A DNA stretch of 64,000 nt from Novosphingobium sp. 9U (lineage in GTDB: Bacteria > Pseudomonadota > Alphaproteobacteria > Sphingomonadales > Sphingomonadaceae), in NCBI RefSeq assembly GCF_902506425.1, contig NZ_LR732525.1, positions 20,371 through 84,370 on the forward strand, read 5' to 3'. Shown here piece by piece: positions 34,066 to 43,750 of the stretch. The notes beneath the pieces were generated by a model, which was given only the letters and a program-made list of their open reading frames with translations, searched no databases and had not been told where the DNA came from. The position numbers and the translations under genes are program-made. Position 1 is the first letter of the stretch, and every line of letters begins with the position of its first letter.

Positions 34066-36177
34066 ATGCTCCGCCAATACGAACTCGTCGAACGCGTCCT
34101 AGAGTATGCGCCAGAGGCCGATGAGGCCTTGCTGAACCGCGCCTACGTCTACACCGTCCAGAAACACGGCAGCCAGAAGCGCGCCAGCGGCGACCCGTAT
34201 TTCAGCCATCCGATCGAGGTGGCAGGCTTGATGACCGAGCTCAAACTCGACCAGCAGACCATCATCACCGCGCTGCTGCACGACACGGTCGAGGATACGC
34301 TCGTCACCGTCGAGGAGATCGAGCAGAAGTTCGGGCCCGACGTCGCGCGCCTGGTCGACGGCGTCACCAAGCTCTCCAAGATCGAGGCCATGCCCGAGAA
34401 CGAGCGGGCGGCGGAGAACCTGCGCAAGTTCCTGCTGGCGATGAGCGAGGACTTGCGCGTCCTCCTCGTCAAGCTGGCCGACCGGCTGCACAACATGCGC
34501 ACGCTCCACTTCATCAAGAGCGAGGACAAGCGCCGGCGCATCGCGCGCGAGACCATGGATATCTACGCGCCGCTGGCCGAGCGCGTGGGCATGTACGAAT
34601 ACATGCGCGAGATGCAGCTCCTCGCCTTCGAGCAGCTGGAGCCCGAGGCTTACGCGATCATCACGGGCCGACTGGCGCAGATCCGCAATCAGGAAGGCGG
34701 GCAGGTCGACGCGATCGCCTTCGCCATCCGCCAGGCGCTCGCCGAAGCCGGCCTGGGCGTGGAGGTCGTCGGGCGCGAGAAGCACCCGTACTCGATCTGG
34801 CGCAAGATGAGCGAGCGCCACGTGACGTTCGAGCAGATCACCGACATCATGGCGTTCCGCGTCCTGGTCGAGCAGCCGGAGGATTGCTACCGCGCGCTCG
34901 GCGTGCTGCATCAGACCTGGCAGATGATCCCGGGGCGGTTCAAGGATTACATTTCGACGCCCAAGACCAACGGCTACAAGTCGTTGCACACCGCCCTGAT
35001 CTATGAAAATTCGATGCGCATGGAGGTGCAGATCCGCACCCGCGACATGCACCGCACCAACGAATTCGGCCTGGCCGCGCATTGGGCCTACAAGCAGGGC
35101 GGCGGCAGACCCGGCAGCGGCGTCAAGCCAGACGGGCAAGTCGGCTGGCTGCGCGACCTGATCGAGATCGTCGATGCCAGCCACGATGCCGAGGAACTGC
35201 TCGAGCATACCAAGCTGGCGATCTACGCCGATCGCATCTTCGCCTTCACACCCAAGGGCGCGCTGCACCAGCTGCCCAAGGGCTCGACCGCGGTGGACTT
35301 CGCTTATGCCGTCCACACCAACCTGGGCAATGCGGCGGTCGGCGCCAAGATCAATGGTCGGTTGGTGCCGCTGCGCACCCGGCTGGTGAACGGCGACGTG
35401 GTGGAGATCGTCAAGAGCACGCAGACCGAGCCGCAGCTGGCCTGGCTGGGCTTCGTCGTCACCGGCAAGGCCCGCGCCGCCATCCGCCGGGCCGTGCGCG
35501 CCAAGGAGCGGCAGGAAATCGCCGCGATCGGCGCCAAGCTGTACGACGAGATCGCCTCGCGCCTCCCCGGCCGCATCGGCAAGAAGGCGACCACCGCCGC
35601 CGTCGGCCGCCTAGGCCTGCGCGACGAGGAAGAACTGATGTTCGCTATCGGCTCGGCCCGGCTCACCGACCGGCAGGTCATGGAAGCGATCGCGCCGGGC
35701 AGTACCGCCGAACTGCCCGAGGATGAGGACTGGCCCGTCCAGGAGCAGGCGATCTCCATCAAGGGCCTGACGCCCGGCATGGGTTTCCACCTGGCCGAGT
35801 GTTGCCACCCGGTGCCCGGCGATCGCATCGTTGGCCTGAGGCGGCCCGACCAGAAGGTCGAAGTGCACACCATCGACTGTCTGACATTGGCCAGCGGAGT
35901 CGATGCCGACTGGCTCGACGTGTCCTGGGGCGAGCGGACCACCGGCGCGGTCGGGCGATTGCGGCTGGTGCTCTACAACCGGCCGGGCACATTGGCGGAG
36001 GTGACCGACATCTTCGCGCGAAATCGCGCTAACGTCGTCAACCTGCAGATGGTGCAGCGCGACGAGCCTTTCGGCACCTACGAGGTCGACATGGAAGTGA
36101 CCGACCTCGCGCACCTGACGCGCATCGTCGGCTCACTGCGCGCGAGCGAAGCAGTGGCAGAAGCTCAGCGGGTCTGA
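34066..36177 (+). CDS. Bifunctional (p)ppGpp synthetase/hydrolase (RelA/SpoT homologue)
   Basis: Rsh protein of 703 aa. The HD hydrolase domain has HD at residues 72-73 (ALLHDTVEDT) and HNMRTL. The synthetase domain has YSIWRKM, DIMAFRVLV and FKDYISTPKTNGYKSLHT. It is followed by TGS (AFTPKGALHQLPKGSTAVDFAYAVH) and a C-terminal ACT domain. Both active sites look intact, so the enzyme can make and degrade (p)ppGpp, as expected for the single Rsh of alphaproteobacteria. Start ATG 34066 is favoured; an in-frame extension to 34027 is less plausible. Confidence 0.94.
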   Translation: MLRQYELVERVLEYAPEADEALLNRAYVYTVQKHGSQKRASGDPYFSHPIEVAGLMTELKLDQQTIITALLHDTVEDTLVTVEEIEQKFGPDVARLVDGVTKLSKIEAMPENERAAENLRKFLLAMSEDLRVLLVKLADRLHNMRTLHFIKSEDKRRRIARETMDIYAPLAERVGMYEYMREMQLLAFEQLEPEAYAIITGRLAQIRNQEGGQVDAIAFAIRQALAEAGLGVEVVGREKHPYSIWRKMSERHVTFEQITDIMAFRVLVEQPEDCYRALGVLHQTWQMIPGRFKDYISTPKTNGYKSLHTALIYENSMRMEVQIRTRDMHRTNEFGLAAHWAYKQGGGRPGSGVKPDGQVGWLRDLIEIVDASHDAEELLEHTKLAIYADRIFAFTPKGALHQLPKGSTAVDFAYAVHTNLGNAAVGAKINGRLVPLRTRLVNGDVVEIVKSTQTEPQLAWLGFVVTGKARAAIRRAVRAKERQEIAAIGAKLYDEIASRLPGRIGKKATTAAVGRLGLRDEEELMFAIGSARLTDRQVMEAIAPGSTAELPEDEDWPVQEQAISIKGLTPGMGFHLAECCHPVPGDRIVGLRRPDQKVEVHTIDCLTLASGVDADWLDVSWGERTTGAVGRLRLVLYNRPGTLAEVTDIFARNRANVVNLQMVQRDEPFGTYEVDMEVTDLAHLTRIVGSLRASEAVAEAQRV

Positions 36178-36182
36178 GCCGG

Positions 36183-37853
36183 TCAGGATGCGTTGATCAG
36201 GATGTAATCCAAGCTCGGTTGCTCGCCCACGCTGGTGCGTAGGGCGTCGAAGTCGGCGGGCGGCAGCGTCTGGCAACCCGCCGAGCCGGTGAAGCTGGTC
36301 CCGCCCTTGTGAATGTACATCGTCGTGCCGGCATTGCAGGGATCGGTCTTGTCGCCGCTGGTGGGCAGGTCCGGTGTGAACTTGCCGTCGTGGTTGCAGT
36401 CGCGGTCGACCACCTGGATGTCGCGCGCGCGCCAGATCGCGCCCAAGTGGGGGTGCTGCTCGGGCCGGAAATGGTAGACGCCGGCGCGCAGGCGGCCAAG
36501 ATCGCAGCGGCCGTCCCGGTCGAAGTCGACCGATGACCCGCGCGCCGCCCGCACATGTCCGAACGCATAGCAGCCGGCAGGCTCGGTGTTGCCGATGAAG
36601 CGTTTGACCGAGATCGAGGCGCCGGTCTTCCAGATCAGGATCATGGGGTCGTCGTACTTGCCCAGTTCCGCCTGGCTCCAATCGGTCGATCGGCGCAGCG
36701 AGACCAGGACTTTGCGTCCCCGCTCGAAGTCGGCGCGCGTCTCGTCGTCGCCGTAGTGTTCCAGCAGCGCGCTCACATCGGCATCGCTCATCCGCGACGC
36801 GATGCGGGCCAGGAACGCCTCCTGGCTTTCGCTGCTGGCGTCGACTTCGGGTGGCGGAGAGAGCACCGCAGCCGCGATCGTCTGCTTGACCAGCTCGGCC
36901 GAGAGCATCGCCTGCGCATCGTTGCGCTCACTGCGAAAGCGCGCGGCGATGCCTTCCTGTACCTTCAGCGAGTTCTTGGCAAAGTGCACCAGCACGCCGT
37001 CCGTGTTGCGCCGGCCGCGCTCGAGATAGATCGCGTCGATGAGGCGTGTCTCGAAGTCGGCGGCGCCGGGTTGCACCTCCAGGCCGGCGATCGCGTCGGC
37101 GACAATATCGGAGCCGCTGCCGTGCTGCACCGCGGTCGACCAGACCACGTCGCGCAAGGTCGCCGACAGTTTGGTGACGTCCACGCCGGTCCGCTTCTGG
37201 ATGCGCGCGCACTGCGGGGCATAGTGCGTGCGCTGGATGTAGGCGTGCTGCGCATCGCCGAAGCTGGCACCCAGCTCGCTGGCGCACAGCTTCCAGGCCG
37301 CGGTGAAATCGCTGTCACCCTGCTCCATGCGGGCGAAGCGGGCCGCATAGGGCGAGCCCTCCGCGGAGGCGAGGAACAGGCGCGGCTGATCCTTCTTGGA
37401 AGCGAGCTGGTACTGGCCATAGGACGCACCACCGCTGTCGCCGCGGCCGGTCGAGACCGTGCCGGGTCCACGGTTGCCGCACTCGTACTTGGCGGAAAGC
37501 TGCCCCAGCTTGTGCCCCGGCGGCGGGACCGGACCGGCGGTCGGCGCGCTGCTGGGCACCACGATCGGTCGCCCGCCAATATCGCTGTCGAGCGGAGCGC
37601 CGCCATTGGCTTGCGCCAGCGTACGCGGATCGACACGGGCGCGCGTGGCCACATGGGCCAGCGTGTCGCCTGCCTCGCCGACGCGGAAAGTGTCGCTGAC
37701 GCGCATGACCTTCAGCGTCTGGCCCACCTTCAACCGGTTGGCATCGGGCAGGGCATTGAGCTCCTGCAGCGCCGCGACACTGGTTGCGAACGTGTGCGCA
37801 ATGCCCGACAGCGTGTCCCCGCGCCGCACGGTGTAGGTCCGGTAAATGGCCAC
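36183..37853 (-). CDS. LysM protein with lysozyme-like and C-terminal EF-hand/transpeptidase-like regions
   Basis: Protein of 556 aa without a signal peptide. LysM 1 is at residues 3-50 (YTVRRGDTLSGIA), a second LysM-like unit at 55-100. A proline linker leads to a glycan-hydrolase-like domain beginning LSAKYECGNRGPGTVS, with GDSGGASYGQYQL; Glu124 is a candidate catalytic acid. Near the C-terminus are calcium-loop-like DFDRDGRCD (443-451) and DRDCNHDGKF, then IHKGG with His515 and SAGC with Cys527, which recall an L,D-transpeptidase-type His/Cys pair. Start GTG 37853 has GGGGGA upstream. It follows the CHAT gene by 19 nt. Likely cell-wall-active; delivery route unclear. Confidence 0.7.
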   Translation of the reverse strand: MAIYRTYTVRRGDTLSGIAHTFATSVAALQELNALPDANRLKVGQTLKVMRVSDTFRVGEAGDTLAHVATRARVDPRTLAQANGGAPLDSDIGGRPIVVPSSAPTAGPVPPPGHKLGQLSAKYECGNRGPGTVSTGRGDSGGASYGQYQLASKKDQPRLFLASAEGSPYAARFARMEQGDSDFTAAWKLCASELGASFGDAQHAYIQRTHYAPQCARIQKRTGVDVTKLSATLRDVVWSTAVQHGSGSDIVADAIAGLEVQPGAADFETRLIDAIYLERGRRNTDGVLVHFAKNSLKVQEGIAARFRSERNDAQAMLSAELVKQTIAAAVLSPPPEVDASSESQEAFLARIASRMSDADVSALLEHYGDDETRADFERGRKVLVSLRRSTDWSQAELGKYDDPMILIWKTGASISVKRFIGNTEPAGCYAFGHVRAARGSSVDFDRDGRCDLGRLRAGVYHFRPEQHPHLGAIWRARDIQVVDRDCNHDGKFTPDLPTSGDKTDPCNAGTTMYIHKGGTSFTGSAGCQTLPPADFDALRTSVGEQPSLDYILINAS

Positions 37854-37872
37854 AAGTCTGTCCCCCTGTTGA

Positions 37873-40806
37873 TCAGTTTTCCTCGGCCGGATTAGGTACG
37901 GTGTTGGCCGCGGCATTCGTGGGCAGCGCGGCCGGCGGTGCGAAGCGGGCGGGATCGCTCCAGCCGCATGCGTCGTCGGGCGCGGCGATGCCGTCGGGCA
38001 GGATCGAGAGATATGCGGCGCGATTGCCCTCCGCCGGTAGCAGGGCAGGGCGCACGGCACCGCACGAGAGCGTGACGATCCGTGTGGCAGGTAGCTCGTT
38101 CGCCTCCAGCGCGAGCTGCACCTCGCTTGCCGCCAGCAGGCCGTCGCGCATCTGATCGTAGGGGGCCGCGCCCCGCGCGCTGTGGCCTTCGACCAGGACG
38201 CGCCAGTTGCCGGTCAGCTCGCCCGCAGCCGCCGCTTGCCGCACGGCGTAGGCAGCGTCGGCGACTTGCGCGAGTGCCGGAGCGGAAAGACGCGTCTCGC
38301 TCACCGCCCACTCGACTTGCGCCTGCGGGATAGTCGTCAAATCGAACCGGACTTCCACTCTGGGCGGGGGCGATGGAGTAGTGGCCACTTCCCGCCACTC
38401 ATGCGTATCCAGCGCCGGTCCGGCATCGGCGCGCTCCTTTGCGAACGCACGCGAGAGTCGCGTGAGGGCCTGCTGCTCGCGGTCCAGCGCACGGTCGAAG
38501 TTCCACAGCCGAACGCGTGCCACGAGCGGCTGCGTGCGGGTCGCCTCGGCCCAGCTCCGCGCGCGCCGAGAGAGCTCACGTTCGTTCGCGGTGCTATCAT
38601 CCGCAGCGTTCCACTCGTCGGGCACGGGAGCTGCGCGAAGGGCGATGAAGCTGAGGACGTAGTCAGGCTGCAAGTCGGTATCGCCATCCAGCACCAGCTC
38701 TTCGATCCGTTCGGGCGGCAGCGCCTGGCTCGCCAGATCGAGCGCGGCGGCGTGGACCGCCAGGCGGTCGGTCGCATGATCGGCAATTGCCACGGCGCTC
38801 ACTTCTTCAGCGAATCCAGAAGTAGCAGGCAGGATCGACACCATCGTGTTTGAAGGCGCGCGAGTGAACACCAAGGCGACGCCCCTGCGGCAGCGCTCCG
38901 CAATGCGTGTTGCTTCCACAAACGGAACGGCTTGCGTGGTACTGCGCATGCCGGGTTGGAGGAGGGGCGCGAACGTCCGCGCCGTCCAGCCGCAATCGCT
39001 CTTGGGCATGAGCACCAGCGATGATGGGCCGGCAACGACCATGCCGGCCATCTCGGGCTTGTCGATACCTTCGATCCTTCGTTCGCGCGTGAACGCCTCG
39101 TAGGGACTGGTGGGCACGGCAAGATGAGCACCGGCATCTGATCCCGCGTCTTGATAGGGCGGCTCTGCGGCAGCCGGGTCGGGATCGGAAACCCCGCCGT
39201 CGGCATCCGCACCGTCGAACCCGTCATCCGGATCGAAAACGCCTGCCGGGGCGCGGTCCATGTCGTCACTGGAAGCATCCACGGCATCTGCCGCCGCCGC
39301 CGCTGCCGCGTCCGCCCAGATCGCAGCGTGTGGCTCATCACGCGATCCCCTGTGCGGGGACCGGTGATGCGCAATCGCGACGGCTTCCTCAGGTGCCTCG
39401 GCCGCATCCTGGCCGGACATCTGTGCAGAGGCATCGACCTGATCCGGCTCCATCTCTGCACTGGTATTCACTGCGACGACGGGCTCCAGCTTGCGTTCGG
39501 CAAACCAGATGGCGGCCGACACCACGGCCCCGAGCACGAGAGCCACGGCGGAGCCGATCACGAGGCCGCGCTTCAGGCCGGCGCTTTTGCCAGCCGGCTT
39601 CGTTTCGGACGCAGGGCGCGCCGGATCCGGCGCCACGGCCAGCGCGGGCGCAGGCGCGGCAGCGGCGATCGTCTGGATGCGGTCGGCCTCTTCCGGGGTC
39701 GAGCCTGCCAGCGAGGAGTACAGCGCTGGCGTCGCAAATTCGAACGACGCCGGGTCGCTCGCCAGCAGCAGGTTGCGCGCGCGGGCGACGGCCTTGCTCA
39801 GCGGCATGCGAGTGAAATCACGGTAGAAGCTGGTGGCGAAGTCCCGCGCCGCGACGTCGCTGATCGCCCGGCGCATGGCGATCACGAACGGCACGCCGAT
39901 CTCCAGCACTTCCTGCGCCAAGCCGCCGAAGCGCGCCGCCTTGCCATCGACCGCGCCTTCGCAGGCGTTGAGGAAGACCAGCCAGGGGCGGTCGTTCTTG
40001 AGGATCGAGAACAGTCCTTGCGCGTCGACGTAGTCAGTCTCGTTGGGCGCATTCTCCTTGTGGAAGTGGAGGCGTCCGGTGTTCCCGTCGAAGCTGCCGT
40101 GGCCGATGTAGTGGATGACGTGCGGCTGTCCGTGCGCAACCCGCGCCGCGAAGTCACGGCGGGTCGCATGGCGCAGCGGCGGATCGAGCAGGTGCACCGT
40201 GTCGCTGCCCAGCGCGGCCAGTGCCTGGAGCACCTTGCCGACTTCCTCCTCGGTCTTGAGCGTGCCGGTGGGATCGGCGACGACCAGCAGCAGGCGGAGC
40301 GGCAGTTGTGCGGGAAGCGGCGGCGGGCGGTTCGGCTCGCGATAGCGTGACAGGCCGAACGCGTCGCTGGTCGCCAGGAACTCGGCCACGCCGGCATCGC
40401 TGGCGTAGAGCATCTCCCAGGGCAGCTCGGACAACGGGCCGGCCTCGGTCACGTCCAGCCGCAGCCATGTGTGCGAGCCTTCCGCGCGTTCGCCCTTCAG
40501 CGTGTCGACAAGCTTCTCGACATAGTTGCGCCCATGCGTGCGGTCGGTCAGCAGCGTGGCGAGGAGCTGTTCGCCCAGGAACTGCCCGGCCTCGCGATCG
40601 GCCGCCGCATCGAGGATCGTCGTATTGTCCAGCGCGGTGGCTTCGCCGCGAACACGCCCGGGCGGCGTAGCGGCGCGGAAACGGCCGACGACATCGGGCG
40701 GCAGGACGGCCAGGTACTCCGGCTGATCCTCAAGGTTGTAGCGGATCTCCACCCGGCATAGCCCGCTCTCGTCGGGCGCACGGATCTTGACGTCCCAGAC
40801 GCGCAT
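37873..40806 (-). CDS. CHAT-domain protease with transmembrane anchor and OmpA-like tail
   Basis: Protein of 977 aa. Residues 1-160 form an N-terminal domain; the CHAT caspase-like domain spans about 165-370 with catalytic His236 (HYIGHGSF) and Cys282 (LNACEGA). A transmembrane helix is at about 414-435, followed by an acidic, alanine-rich linker (450-560) and a C-terminal domain. Residues 867-916 (VLVEGHSARG, TRIVTLSCG) resemble an OmpA-like fold but lack the usual Asp/Arg pair that binds diaminopimelate. The topology suggests a cytosolic protease linked to a periplasmic sensor. It lies 6 nt after the 261-aa gene and 19 nt before the LysM gene. Confidence 0.85.
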   Translation of the reverse strand: MRVWDVKIRAPDESGLCRVEIRYNLEDQPEYLAVLPPDVVGRFRAATPPGRVRGEATALDNTTILDAAADREAGQFLGEQLLATLLTDRTHGRNYVEKLVDTLKGERAEGSHTWLRLDVTEAGPLSELPWEMLYASDAGVAEFLATSDAFGLSRYREPNRPPPLPAQLPLRLLLVVADPTGTLKTEEEVGKVLQALAALGSDTVHLLDPPLRHATRRDFAARVAHGQPHVIHYIGHGSFDGNTGRLHFHKENAPNETDYVDAQGLFSILKNDRPWLVFLNACEGAVDGKAARFGGLAQEVLEIGVPFVIAMRRAISDVAARDFATSFYRDFTRMPLSKAVARARNLLLASDPASFEFATPALYSSLAGSTPEEADRIQTIAAAAPAPALAVAPDPARPASETKPAGKSAGLKRGLVIGSAVALVLGAVVSAAIWFAERKLEPVVAVNTSAEMEPDQVDASAQMSGQDAAEAPEEAVAIAHHRSPHRGSRDEPHAAIWADAAAAAAADAVDASSDDMDRAPAGVFDPDDGFDGADADGGVSDPDPAAAEPPYQDAGSDAGAHLAVPTSPYEAFTRERRIEGIDKPEMAGMVVAGPSSLVLMPKSDCGWTARTFAPLLQPGMRSTTQAVPFVEATRIAERCRRGVALVFTRAPSNTMVSILPATSGFAEEVSAVAIADHATDRLAVHAAALDLASQALPPERIEELVLDGDTDLQPDYVLSFIALRAAPVPDEWNAADDSTANERELSRRARSWAEATRTQPLVARVRLWNFDRALDREQQALTRLSRAFAKERADAGPALDTHEWREVATTPSPPPRVEVRFDLTTIPQAQVEWAVSETRLSAPALAQVADAAYAVRQAAAAGELTGNWRVLVEGHSARGAAPYDQMRDGLLAASEVQLALEANELPATRIVTLSCGAVRPALLPAEGNRAAYLSILPDGIAAPDDACGWSDPARFAPPAALPTNAAANTVPNPAEEN

Positions 40807-40812
40807 GGCCCG

Positions 40813-41598
40813 TCACGCGTCCGGCGGCGGTGGCAGCTCGAGGTCGGGCAGGGCCTTGATATACGCGCGCTGCCAGCCGCGCAGCTTGGCGCGAACATCT
40901 GGCGCCAGATCGTGCAGCGCGGCGAGGTCGAGGCTCACCTTCGAGCTGTTGGTGCGCAGCTTGGCGCGGTTCTTGGTCACTTTGAACAGCAGCACTTGCG
41001 TGACCACCGTCTTGGCTTCCAGCGCGAAGGCGATCAGCGAGACGAGAGGCGCGCCGCCGTCCTGCGGATCGACCACACCGATTTGAAAACGTGCGCTGCG
41101 CCCCTTGATCGACCGCTTGTTGAACAGCGTGATCCATGGGGAGTCGTCGCTGGCCGCCTTCAACGCGTCGAGCGTGGCGGTGATCGCGGCGAGCGCGGTG
41201 ACCGCCGGGCCGAGCAGCACGGCGGCGATCGCGGCGATCTTTTCGTGCACCTCGAACCCGTCACCGGCCTCGGACACTTCCGACCAGCCGCCGTCCTGGA
41301 CCAGCCAGCCGAGCGTCTTGAGCATGGTGAAGTACGCCGCGTACCAGCCGACGATGTCGTCCGGATCGGGCACCCGGCTGTCCGCCACCAACTGCGCCAG
41401 CAGCGCCGAATCCGCGATCGCGTCGCGCAGTTCGACATCGGTTCCGGCCAGGAACGCGAAGACGTCCTGGCCGATGACGGCGGCCTGATCGGTGCCGGCG
41501 GTGAACGGCGATGCCTCATCACCCTGCGCCTCTACCAGGGGCTCGGGCAGAACAATCTCGCTAATGATCTGGCGTGCTTGGATAATATCGACCGACAT
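40813..41598 (-). CDS. Hypothetical helical protein, first gene of the CHAT operon
   Basis: Protein of 261 aa, mostly predicted helix from composition. A hydrophobic stretch at about residues 124-145 (IAAIAAVLLGPAVTALAAI) could insert in a membrane or pack as a core helix. The end is basic, then proline-rich (ALPDLELPPPPDA). I do not recognise a domain. Start ATG 41598 has GGGGG 8 nt upstream; TTG 41604 is in frame. It is only 6 nt upstream of the CHAT gene, so it is probably made with it and may be its substrate, adaptor or inhibitor. Confidence 0.7.
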   Translation of the reverse strand: MSVDIIQARQIISEIVLPEPLVEAQGDEASPFTAGTDQAAVIGQDVFAFLAGTDVELRDAIADSALLAQLVADSRVPDPDDIVGWYAAYFTMLKTLGWLVQDGGWSEVSEAGDGFEVHEKIAAIAAVLLGPAVTALAAITATLDALKAASDDSPWITLFNKRSIKGRSARFQIGVVDPQDGGAPLVSLIAFALEAKTVVTQVLLFKVTKNRAKLRTNSSKVSLDLAALHDLAPDVRAKLRGWQRAYIKALPDLELPPPPDA

Positions 41599-41725
41599 AG
41601 GCAATTCCCCCTTATTGCCATGGCATCAGTATCGACAGACAATCTGACGCGTCTTTACTGTCGCTGCAAGTGGCTTTATTTGTGCATCAAGGGGATAGGC
41701 TCTCGCCAGGAGCAGGGGAATATGC
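41599..41725. promoter_or_regulatory. Divergent promoter region of the CHAT and caspase operons
   Basis: This 127-bp spacer separates the ATG of the 261-aa gene (minus) from the GTG of the caspase gene (plus), so it must hold both promoters and any shared control site. It is more AT-rich in its middle than its flanks. I cannot assign -35/-10 elements with confidence. The divergent layout suggests co-regulation of the two operons. Confidence 0.45.
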
Positions 41726-43750
41726 GTGGTTAACGCGTGCATAGCCATCGGCATAGAGCGGACCGGCGGCCCCGGACTTGGCAAGCTGCCAGGCGCAGTG
41801 AACGGCGCGCGGGCCATGGCGGCCTGGGCCAAGGCGGCCGGCTACCAGGTCGAGCTCGTCACCGATCGCGACGATGTGCCCGGCAGTGAGGGGAAGGACA
41901 CGTTCACTCCGGTGGATGTCGGGCGCATCAAGGCCGCGCTGATGCGCCTCCTGCCCACGGCCAACGACGGCGTGGATCGAGGCGGGCCGGCCGAACCGCC
42001 GCAGCGGCTGCTGGTCTACTTCGCCGGCCATGGCATGCAGTCTGCGGCCGATGGCGAAATGTGGCTGCTGTCCGACAGCTACAGCGACCAGCTGGCGATC
42101 GGTTTGGCCAAGCTGCAGGCGCTGCTGCAGACCTACCTCACCGGTGAGAAGCCGGGCCAGATCGCGATCATCTCCGACGCTTGCCGCAGCCCGATGATCG
42201 CCACCTGGAACGTCAACATGACGCCGGTGCCGGTCGTGCCGCTCGGGCCCTACGATCCCAACAGCTTCGACCAGGTCGACATCGACCAGTTCCTGGCGGT
42301 GCCGCCGTTGAGCTCTGCCTTCATGGTGCGCGCCACGGCCGAGGCGCCGGCGCGCTGCATCTTCACCTCGGTGCTGCTGGAGGCCCTGCACGGCGCCGGC
42401 GAGTCCTGCTTCGAGGACGACCGCGTGACCAGCGACAGCATGGCGAAATACCTGAGGGAGACCGTCCCCAGCCGCGCTCGCCAGTTCGACGTCGACATGC
42501 GCCCGCGCGTCTACCCGTGCTGGATCGATCCCAACGATGTCTACGTCTCCCGCGAGCAACTTGCCAAGATGCAGTTGTCGCCTCTAGACCCTTGGCCGGG
42601 CACCGGCGCGACGAGCGGGCAAGGCTCCGACGATGCGCAGTCCGAGGCACTGCTGAAGTCGTTCGGCGCGCCGAGCGGCCTGGTTCGCGGCGAGGACCGA
42701 GGTGCCAGCATCGGAGCGGACGCCGCGGCGTTCGAGTTCGATGCCGCCGAGCCGCCACCTGAGCCCGAACCGGAGCCGGCCCCGCCTTCTCCGATCATGA
42801 CTGACAGCGAAATGGCGCAGATCGCCACTGAAGCGGACATGGCCGCCAAGACCGCCGAAGCGCGTGCGACCCGTGCCGCGGCCTTAGTGCAGGCGGCCAC
42901 GCAGACCCAACGCGCAACGCATTATGAAACGCAGTGCGGCCTCACCGTGACCGGCTTGCAAGTGACCGGCGTGGCCTGCGCGTCCGGCTACCGCTTCGAA
43001 GCGGACGGCCACTTTCCTGGCAGCTGGCGGGTGTCTGGACCCGACGGTCCGCTGCAGGACGGTCAGTCGGCCTGGGCGCTCGTACGCGTCCCCAGCGGCG
43101 ACAGCGTGGCGACTTGCGTGCAGGCCGGCTCCATCACCAGTGTCTGCACAGCACCGGAAGGTGCGCTGGTCGCCAGCATGCGCCCGCTGTTCCTCGACCC
43201 GTCCAAGCTGCTGACCTCGGAAGATATCCAGGCGCATGAGCGGCTGGCCGTAAGCGACGCCGACGATGCTCTGCAATGGTTGGCGCAGCTGGAACAGGGC
43301 CAGGTGTTCGATCCGATGCTCGGAGTGCTCGCCGCCTACGTGTTCTACGGCGCCGGACAGCAGGAAATGGTCCGCAGGCTGGCGCATGTCTATGCCGCGC
43401 GTCTGGCGCCGCTGCCGTTCGACATCGCCTTGCTGTGCCACGCGCAAGCGACCTGTGGCTCCGACGGCACCCTGATGGCGCAGGTCTCGGCAGTACCGGC
43501 CCGCAAGCCACGTTCGCGCGAGCAGCGTCTGATGGCGGGCCTGTTCGCCGCAGCTCCGCAGACCGAGCTTCCGGTCGCCGGTCGCGTGCCCTTGCTGCGC
43601 CAGGGGTGGTTCCTGCTCGACCGTGCCTGTCCCGCGCTCGTCCATCCCGACCTCGCCGCGCTTGCGCCACGCCTGCGGCCGGCGCCGCTCACCACGCTCG
43701 ATCCTGCCGGCGCCGAGGCACTCACCCGTATTCTGGAGTATGCAGCATGA
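41726..43750 (+). CDS. Caspase-like (peptidase C14) protein
   Basis: Protein of 674 aa. The p20-like caspase domain covers about residues 1-270, with catalytic His102 in VYFAGHGM and Cys153 in IISDACRSP, the DxCRS signature of bacterial metacaspase-type enzymes. A linker with PPPEPEPEPAPPSP (about 346-360) joins a helical alanine-rich segment and a cysteine-containing beta-rich domain, then a helical C-terminal region. No signal peptide or clear transmembrane helix is seen. Start GTG 41726 has GGGGA 6 nt upstream. Its stop overlaps the next gene by 4 nt. Probably a regulated endopeptidase of a signalling pathway. Confidence 0.85.
   Translation: MVNACIAIGIERTGGPGLGKLPGAVNGARAMAAWAKAAGYQVELVTDRDDVPGSEGKDTFTPVDVGRIKAALMRLLPTANDGVDRGGPAEPPQRLLVYFAGHGMQSAADGEMWLLSDSYSDQLAIGLAKLQALLQTYLTGEKPGQIAIISDACRSPMIATWNVNMTPVPVVPLGPYDPNSFDQVDIDQFLAVPPLSSAFMVRATAEAPARCIFTSVLLEALHGAGESCFEDDRVTSDSMAKYLRETVPSRARQFDVDMRPRVYPCWIDPNDVYVSREQLAKMQLSPLDPWPGTGATSGQGSDDAQSEALLKSFGAPSGLVRGEDRGASIGADAAAFEFDAAEPPPEPEPEPAPPSPIMTDSEMAQIATEADMAAKTAEARATRAAALVQAATQTQRATHYETQCGLTVTGLQVTGVACASGYRFEADGHFPGSWRVSGPDGPLQDGQSAWALVRVPSGDSVATCVQAGSITSVCTAPEGALVASMRPLFLDPSKLLTSEDIQAHERLAVSDADDALQWLAQLEQGQVFDPMLGVLAAYVFYGAGQQEMVRRLAHVYAARLAPLPFDIALLCHAQATCGSDGTLMAQVSAVPARKPRSREQRLMAGLFAAAPQTELPVAGRVPLLRQGWFLLDRACPALVHPDLAALAPRLRPAPLTTLDPAGAEALTRILEYAA

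Noticed and set aside
36183..37853. Prophage lysis module
   Set aside because: No holin, tail, capsid, integrase or terminase genes are around the LysM gene.
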